Positions 6,248 to 10,417 of a stretch of 10,417 nucleotides of DNA are shown here, piece after piece (position 1 is the stretch's first letter; the number at the start of each line of letters is the position of its first letter). The position numbers and the translations under genes are program-made. The notes beneath the pieces are model-generated. The model made no database searches. It worked only from the letters and a program-made list of their open reading frames with translations, and was not told where the DNA came from. The stretch comes from DATKZH01 sp035528065. GTDB taxonomy: Bacteria; Planctomycetota; Planctomycetia; Pirellulales; Thermoguttaceae. Location: assembly GCA_035528065.1 (NCBI GenBank), contig DATKZH010000552.1, positions 1-10,417 on the forward strand, given 5' to 3'.

Positions 6248-7661
6248 ATGGCAACGCCCCAGATGGACCGAGAGGCTTTCAAACGGCAGGTGCGCGCGGA
6301 GTTGGAGACGCTGATGGAGGAGGTGGCCGACGCGGTCGACAACGCACCGGCGGGGAGGATCATTCGCGACAGTGAGGAGAAGGTTCGCGACGCCTTTGCG
6401 GAATTCCGCCGCAAGACGTTTGAGCAGGCATGGCAGAGGAAGGTCGACGCGGCGGAAGCCGCTTTTCCCCCCTCCGACGAGCGCGGCGACGGGCAAGCGG
6501 AAGCGTCATAAGGGCAAACAGCCGTACACGGTGCTGACCCTCAACGGCCGGGTCAGTCTGCGACGGATTCGCTGGCATTGTTTTCAGGAAGGCAGTTCGA
6601 CGCCCACCGATACTTGGCTTGATGAAGCGGAGGCCACCGTCAGCCAGGGGGCGAGGGAGTTGATCTGTCGTTTGAACCAGTGCTCGGCCAGCTTTCGCAA
6701 GACGGCCGACAACCTGAAGCGAGCCGCTCAACTGGACAGCAACGCGGAGACGATTCGCCAACTGGTCGAGGGCGAAGGCAAGGCGGTGCTGCAGCATCCC
6801 CAACAAGGCGGCCCGCGGCCGAACTGGACGTCGGGGGATTGTACCACAGACACCGGAAAAAACAGGGGTACGCGAGTTGCGACGGACTCAAGGTGCCTCT
6901 GGTGACCGACGACGAAAAGAAGAAGCGTCGTGACAAGGTGCGTGAAAAACGTCGCCGCCGCGGCCGAAAGTGCAAGCCGCTGGCGCGAGCCAAACCGGGC
7001 GCCGAGGGCGATTGGAAGCAGTTTCGCTTGATGGCCCATTACGATGAAACGGGCGAGCGTTGCCACGTCTCCGTCACCCGCGGCAATCACGAAGCCGCAG
7101 GACGCCTGATGGCTCGCGACGCGGCGAAGGTCGGCTTGCATGACGCGGACGAGCGGATCGCCAACGTCGACGACGCCCGTTGGATCGCAACCAACTCGAA
7201 CTGTACGGCACGGTCGACCACATCGGCTTGGATTTCTACCATTGGTCCGAGCACGTCCACACGGCACGCCGAAAGGCGTTTCGCGAAGACGACGCCGAGG
7301 GCTCGGCGTGGGCCACGGATTCGTTGCACCGCGTCAAACGCGAAGGCCACTCGTCGGCGCGGCAGACGGCCGTTGACCGCCGGTCGAAGGCAACCCCTCC
7401 GGCCGTGCCGAGATGGATCGACTCCTGGGCTGCCTGTCCGAACGCCGCGAGATGATCCGCTACCCGGAGTTCCTGGCCCAGCGCTGGCAGATCGGTTCCG
7501 GGTCGATCGAAGCTCAGTGCAAGACCACCACCATGCGGGTCAAAGGGTCGGGCAAGGGATGGGACGCCCCCAGCGCCGAAGCCGTGATGGCCCTGGCCTG
7601 CCTGGAGAACTCCCGCTTGTGGGGAACCTACTGGCTAACCCACGACCTCCCAACGAATTGA
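6248..7661 (+). pseudogene. Frameshifted ISKra4-family transposase
   Basis: The start ATG is preceded by ggagg with seven-base spacing. The family sequence is then spread over shifting frames: helical N-terminus MATPQMDREAF to AAEAAFPP (6248 to about 6472); SAATGKRKRHKGKQPYTVL to LDSNAETIRQL (to about 6870); DGLKVPLVTDDEKKKRRDK to RIANVDDARWI (to about 7186); RNQLELYGTVDHIGLDFYHW to SLHRVKREGH (to about 7400); and ERREMIRYPEFLAQRWQIG with GSGSIEAQCKTTT (to the TGA at 7659). These are hallmark ISKra4 segments, including the DFYH and GSG(S/P)xEAxCK blocks. Four frame changes are needed for a full product, so the gene is dead. The first lies on ttttcccccc (6463-6472). I could not define the terminal inverted repeats of the element. 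Confidence 0.85.
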
Positions 7662-7741
7662 GGTTCTTGCTGATGTGGGGCCTGACGACGGAGTTGGCGG
7701 CCCTGGCGGACGGCATTGACCTCGGCCTGCACGGTCGGTAG

Positions 7742-7951
7742 CGAGAGGTCCTGGCGGGCGATATCGCAACGACCATCTCCACTCAACCGCCACTCTCCCC
7801 CCTCCCGCGACGCAGCACTTCGTCCAAGAGGCTCTTCTCATCGGCTCCGCGATGAGAAAAGCCTTGTCTATTTGCGGCAAGCATTTACGGGCGTTGGAGT
7901 TCGGTCGATTTTGGGCACGCAGGTGTAGTCATGTAATTGTGTGATTAGGGC
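7742..7951. other. Spacer between the two transposase genes
   Basis: The stretch holds no gene. It contains the imperfect hairpin at 7831-7862 and, towards its end, an abrupt fall in GC content from about 7924 that continues to the IS1634-type transposase start. That fall may mark the insertion-sequence border. Confidence 0.4.
7831..7862. repeat. Long hairpin with 13-base arms and one mismatch
   Basis: Arms gctcttctcatcg (7831-7843) and cgatgagaaaagc (7850-7862) pair at 12 of 13 positions around a six-base loop, gctccg. There is no U-tract after it on either strand, so an intrinsic terminator is not well supported. Confidence 0.6.
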
Positions 7952-7979
7952 TTGTATTACAAATGTTTGTCTGTATAAT
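7952..7979 (+). promoter_or_regulatory. Promoter of the IS1634-type transposase
   Basis: A perfect -10 box, TATAAT (7974-7979), lies 16 bases downstream of a weak -35 box, TTGTAT (7952-7957). The expected transcription start is at about 7986, the A of the ATG, so the mRNA would have no leader. Confidence 0.55.
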
Positions 7980-7985
7980 GTCGGC

Positions 7986-9704
7986 ATGTACATCGCCCGC
8001 GTTCCCAACCGTTCCAGTCCGCCGGCCTACCTGCTGCGGGAAAGCTACCGCGAAGGCGGCAAGGTCAAGAACCGCACCTTGGCCAATCTCTCGCACCTGC
8101 CGATCGAGCAGATCGAACAAATCCGCCGTGTGCTCAAGGGGGAGAATCTCGTTGCGCCCGGGGAGGCATTCTCTATCCAGCGCAGCCTGCCGCATGGCCA
8201 TGTGGAGGTCGTGCTGGGGATGATCCGCAAGCTGGGGCTGGACCGCCTGCTCAGCCGCCGGCGATCCCGCGAGCGGGACCTGGTCGTGGCGATGATCGCC
8301 CAGCGGCTGCTGTTTCCCTGCTCGAAGCTGGCCACCACACGGCATTGGCACTCGACCACCTTGGCGGAAGAGCTGGGCGTTGCCAACGCCGACGAGGAGG
8401 AGTTGTATGCGGCCCTGGATTGGCTTTTGGAGCGTCAGCCGTCGATCGAGGGGCGGCTTGCCAAGGAACATCTCTCCGAGGGGGCGTTGGTCCTTTACGA
8501 CGTCACGAGCAGCTACTACGAAGGTCGCACGTGTCCCTTGGCCCGTTACGGCCATAATCGCGATGGCAAGAAGGATCGGCCGATCATCGTCTACGGCCTG
8601 CTGACCGACGGCGAAGGGCGGCCGGTGGCGGTCGACGTTTACCCGGGCAACACGGGCGACCCGACCACGGTGCCTGACCAGGTGACGAAGCTTGGCGAGC
8701 GGTTTGGGCTTCAGCGTGTGATCCTGGTGGGGGACCGTGGCATGCTCACGCAGGCGCAGATCGAGGCGTTGCAGGCGCATCCCGAGTTGGGATGGATCTC
8801 GGCGTTGCGGAGCGGGGCGATCCGCGGTCTGCTTCAGCGGGGGGAGTTGCAGCGATCGCTTTTCGACGAGATGAACCTGGCGGAGATCGAGTCGGCCGAG
8901 TTTCCCGGCGAGCGGCTGGTGGCGTGTTTCAATCCGCTTCTGGCCGACGAGCGTCGGCGTAAGCGGGAAGCCCTCTTGGCGGCCACGGAGAAGGAATTGG
9001 CGAAGCTGGCCCGTCAGGTCGCCCGACGCACGAAGCGGCCGATGCTTCAAGCGGAGATCGCCTTGCGAGCCGGCCGGCTCGTCGACCGTTTCAAGATGGC
9101 CAAGCATTTCGAGCTCTCGATCGCGGACGGGGAATTTCGCTTTGCCCGCCGCACGGAGTCGATCGAGCGGGAATCGCAACTCGACGGGATCTACGTGATT
9201 CGCACCAGCGAACCGGCGTCGGGTCTCTCGGCCGGCGACGCGGTCCGCGACTACAAGCGGTTGGCCGAGGTGGAGCAGGCCTTCCGGAGCCTGAAGAGCA
9301 TCGACCTGTTGGTCCGCCCGATCTATCACCGTACCGACGAGCACGTCCGGGCACACATTTTCGTTTGCCTGCTGGCCTACTACGTCCAGTGGCATTTGAA
9401 GCGGGCTTGGGCGCCGTTGTTGTTCGAGGACGAGGAGCTTGCGCGGGATCGCGGTGTGCGGGATCCGGTGGCGTCGGCCGAGCCGTCGGCATCGGCCAAA
9501 CGCAAGAAGGCGACCCATCGCACGCCGGACGAGTTGCCAGTCCATAGTTTCCGCACGTTGATCGCGGAGTTGGCGACCCGTTGTCGTCACACGTGCGTGC
9601 CGGCGGGCGGGACCCCCGACGTGACGTTTGCCAAGCTGACCGACGTCACACCGTTTCAAGCCGAAGCTTTCCGACTCGCCGGCCTGAAGCCCGCGGACCA
9701 CTGA
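7986..9704 (+). CDS. IS1634-family (IS4-like DDE) transposase
   Basis: The 572-residue protein appears complete. It opens with MYIARVPNRSSPPAYLLRES and GGKVKNRTLANLSHLP, a signature start of this family, which is why the ATG at 7986 is preferred to a frame opening at 7941. The DDE core is visible: Asp172 in LVLYDVTSSYYEG (168-180), Asp250 in VILVGDRGML (245-254) and Glu430 in YKRLAEVEQAFRSLK (423-437). GHNRDGKKDRPIIVYGLL (189-206) and VDVYPGNTGDPTT (216-228) fit the family catalytic region. A basic insert (about 320-372) lies between the second Asp and the Glu, as is usual for IS4-like enzymes. No frameshift is present, in contrast to the neighbouring ISKra4 copy, so this insertion is probably younger. 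No Shine-Dalgarno precedes the start. I could not identify terminal inverted repeats. Confidence 0.93.
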   Translation: MYIARVPNRSSPPAYLLRESYREGGKVKNRTLANLSHLPIEQIEQIRRVLKGENLVAPGEAFSIQRSLPHGHVEVVLGMIRKLGLDRLLSRRRSRERDLVVAMIAQRLLFPCSKLATTRHWHSTTLAEELGVANADEEELYAALDWLLERQPSIEGRLAKEHLSEGALVLYDVTSSYYEGRTCPLARYGHNRDGKKDRPIIVYGLLTDGEGRPVAVDVYPGNTGDPTTVPDQVTKLGERFGLQRVILVGDRGMLTQAQIEALQAHPELGWISALRSGAIRGLLQRGELQRSLFDEMNLAEIESAEFPGERLVACFNPLLADERRRKREALLAATEKELAKLARQVARRTKRPMLQAEIALRAGRLVDRFKMAKHFELSIADGEFRFARRTESIERESQLDGIYVIRTSEPASGLSAGDAVRDYKRLAEVEQAFRSLKSIDLLVRPIYHRTDEHVRAHIFVCLLAYYVQWHLKRAWAPLLFEDEELARDRGVRDPVASAEPSASAKRKKATHRTPDELPVHSFRTLIAELATRCRHTCVPAGGTPDVTFAKLTDVTPFQAEAFRLAGLKPADH

Positions 9705-9944
9705 GCTTGTAGTCAGACCACGCGCATCGAGCAGCAGCGCAACCCCTTGCCCGACAACAAGATCCCGGTCGACAAACGGTGGAAGTTCGGGTTAGTGTGC
9801 GCTGGCCCTGGGATGCCAGCCCGGATTACTCACAGATCGTCTGATAGGGGAAGGGAGGCCCGATTGAGTTCGGTCCCCTGTACCTGACTCAAACTGCCAG
9901 CCGATCAAGGCGACACAGTTCGAGCCGTGGCGGAAGAAGTCCAC
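9705..9944. other. Non-coding spacer, possibly with a gene fragment
   Basis: The 240-base stretch should contain the right end of the IS1634-type element. It has a hairpin, gctggc (9801-9806) with gccagc (9815-9820). A protein-like run, IEQQRNPLPDNKIPVDKRW, can be read on the plus strand from 9726 but has no start codon or recognised family. Nothing else is supported. Confidence 0.4.
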
Positions 9945-10417
9945 CTATTTCGGCTCGCCCGCCCCCTCGCGTTGGAGCAGATCCATGTTGTGGACAATGT
10001 GGGGCGTCCACCGCAGGTGAGCGATCGAGCCGATGCCGGCGGCGAACTGCGCCCGCATCGCCCGCATGGCGATCTCCCCGAACGGCTCGCCGCCGCCGAG
10101 GCGATGGGCGAAGAAGAGAATCTCCGACGTCATGTCGTTGTTGGCGGTGTACCCGGTCATGTTGGGGCAGGAGGTGTAGCGGAAGCCGTCGACCTCCGGG
10201 ACCCAAAGCTCGCGGACCGCCTGCTTCGCCCCGCCGATGACCGCTTCGGCCACTCTCGGATCGGGCACTTCTCGATAGTACTCCTCCAGGCCGTTGGCCA
10301 GCACGCCCAGCATGAAATTGGCCACGCCCCGGTGACGCGGCATGTCGAGGCAGTGGCCCGGCACCATCTGCCGGGGCCAACCGCCGTCGGGCGCTTGCCG
10401 CTCGATGGTCCGGTCGA
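9945..10417 (-). CDS. C-terminal part of a probable alpha-helical barrel (alpha/alpha-toroid) protein
   Basis: The gene enters from the right edge and its 5' end is missing. The frame is open from position 10415 to the TAG at 9945-9947, giving 156 visible residues. An ATG at 10367 exists, but the frame continues upstream with DGGWPRQ just before it, so it is probably internal. Visible segments are GVANFMLGVLANGLEEYY, YTSCPNMTGYTANNDMTSE, ILFFAHRLGGG and LRWTPHIVHNMDLL. Alternating amphipathic helices and the DGGWP turn resemble terpenoid-cyclase or six-hairpin glycosidase-like toroids, but I cannot name the family. The C-terminal end looks natural (REGAGEPK). Confidence 0.75.
   Translation of the reverse strand, partial: DRTIERQAPDGGWPRQMVPGHCLDMPRHRGVANFMLGVLANGLEEYYREVPDPRVAEAVIGGAKQAVRELWVPEVDGFRYTSCPNMTGYTANNDMTSEILFFAHRLGGGEPFGEIAMRAMRAQFAAGIGSIAHLRWTPHIVHNMDLLQREGAGEPK

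Noticed and set aside
7831..7862. Intrinsic terminator
   Set aside because: The stem is strong, but no T-run follows on either strand, so it was listed only as an inverted repeat.
7929..9701. 590-codon open frame antisense to the IS1634-type transposase
   Set aside because: It is a long antisense shadow caused by high GC; the sense frame has the DDE residues and the promoter.
1..10417. CRISPR array, tRNA, rRNA, defence or biosynthetic gene cluster
   Set aside because: No regularly spaced repeats, no cloverleaf or rRNA-like stretch, and no recognisable defence or biosynthetic enzymes were seen; most non-housekeeping content is transposase-related.

Overview
The window comes from a GC-rich bacterial chromosome, most likely a planctomycete of the Pirellulales type. 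This is inferred from short GC-rich palindromes scattered between genes, a REP-associated transposase (RAYT), IS1634- and ISKra4-type transposases, long spacers and secreted or lipid-anchored proteins of planctomycete style. No rRNA, tRNA or CRISPR array is visible, so the phylum is an inference.

Layout. Positions 1-295 are non-coding and carry a cluster of small hairpins. Positions 296-1336 (+) encode an exported PpiC/parvulin-type peptidyl-prolyl isomerase. From its stop codon to the stop codon of the next chromosomal gene (1336-3216) lies an inserted-looking block. It contains an internally deleted RAYT element (1336-1595), a less GC-rich gene for a 170-residue four-helix membrane protein (1694-2206, -), and a second element with an intact RAYT gene (2449-3126, -). 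The two outermost ends of the block form an almost perfect inverted repeat, while the inner ends are degenerate.

Positions 3219-5727 hold two chromosomal genes on the minus strand, in transcription order: gldA-type glycerol dehydrogenase (4618-5727), then a lipoprotein with an SMP-30/NHL-type beta-propeller (3219-4445). They are separated by 172 bases, so co-transcription is possible but not shown. Positions 5728-6247 are non-coding and rich in inverted repeats. Positions 6248-7661 (+) are an ISKra4-family transposase broken by about four frame changes. Positions 7986-9704 (+) are an intact IS1634-type transposase whose only visible promoter would give a leaderless transcript. Positions 9945-10417 (-) are the C-terminal part of a gene that runs off the right edge.

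I see no coherent new multi-gene system. About half of the window is mobile DNA or its debris placed between ordinary housekeeping or envelope genes. The most interesting structure is the REP-bounded block at 1336-3216.
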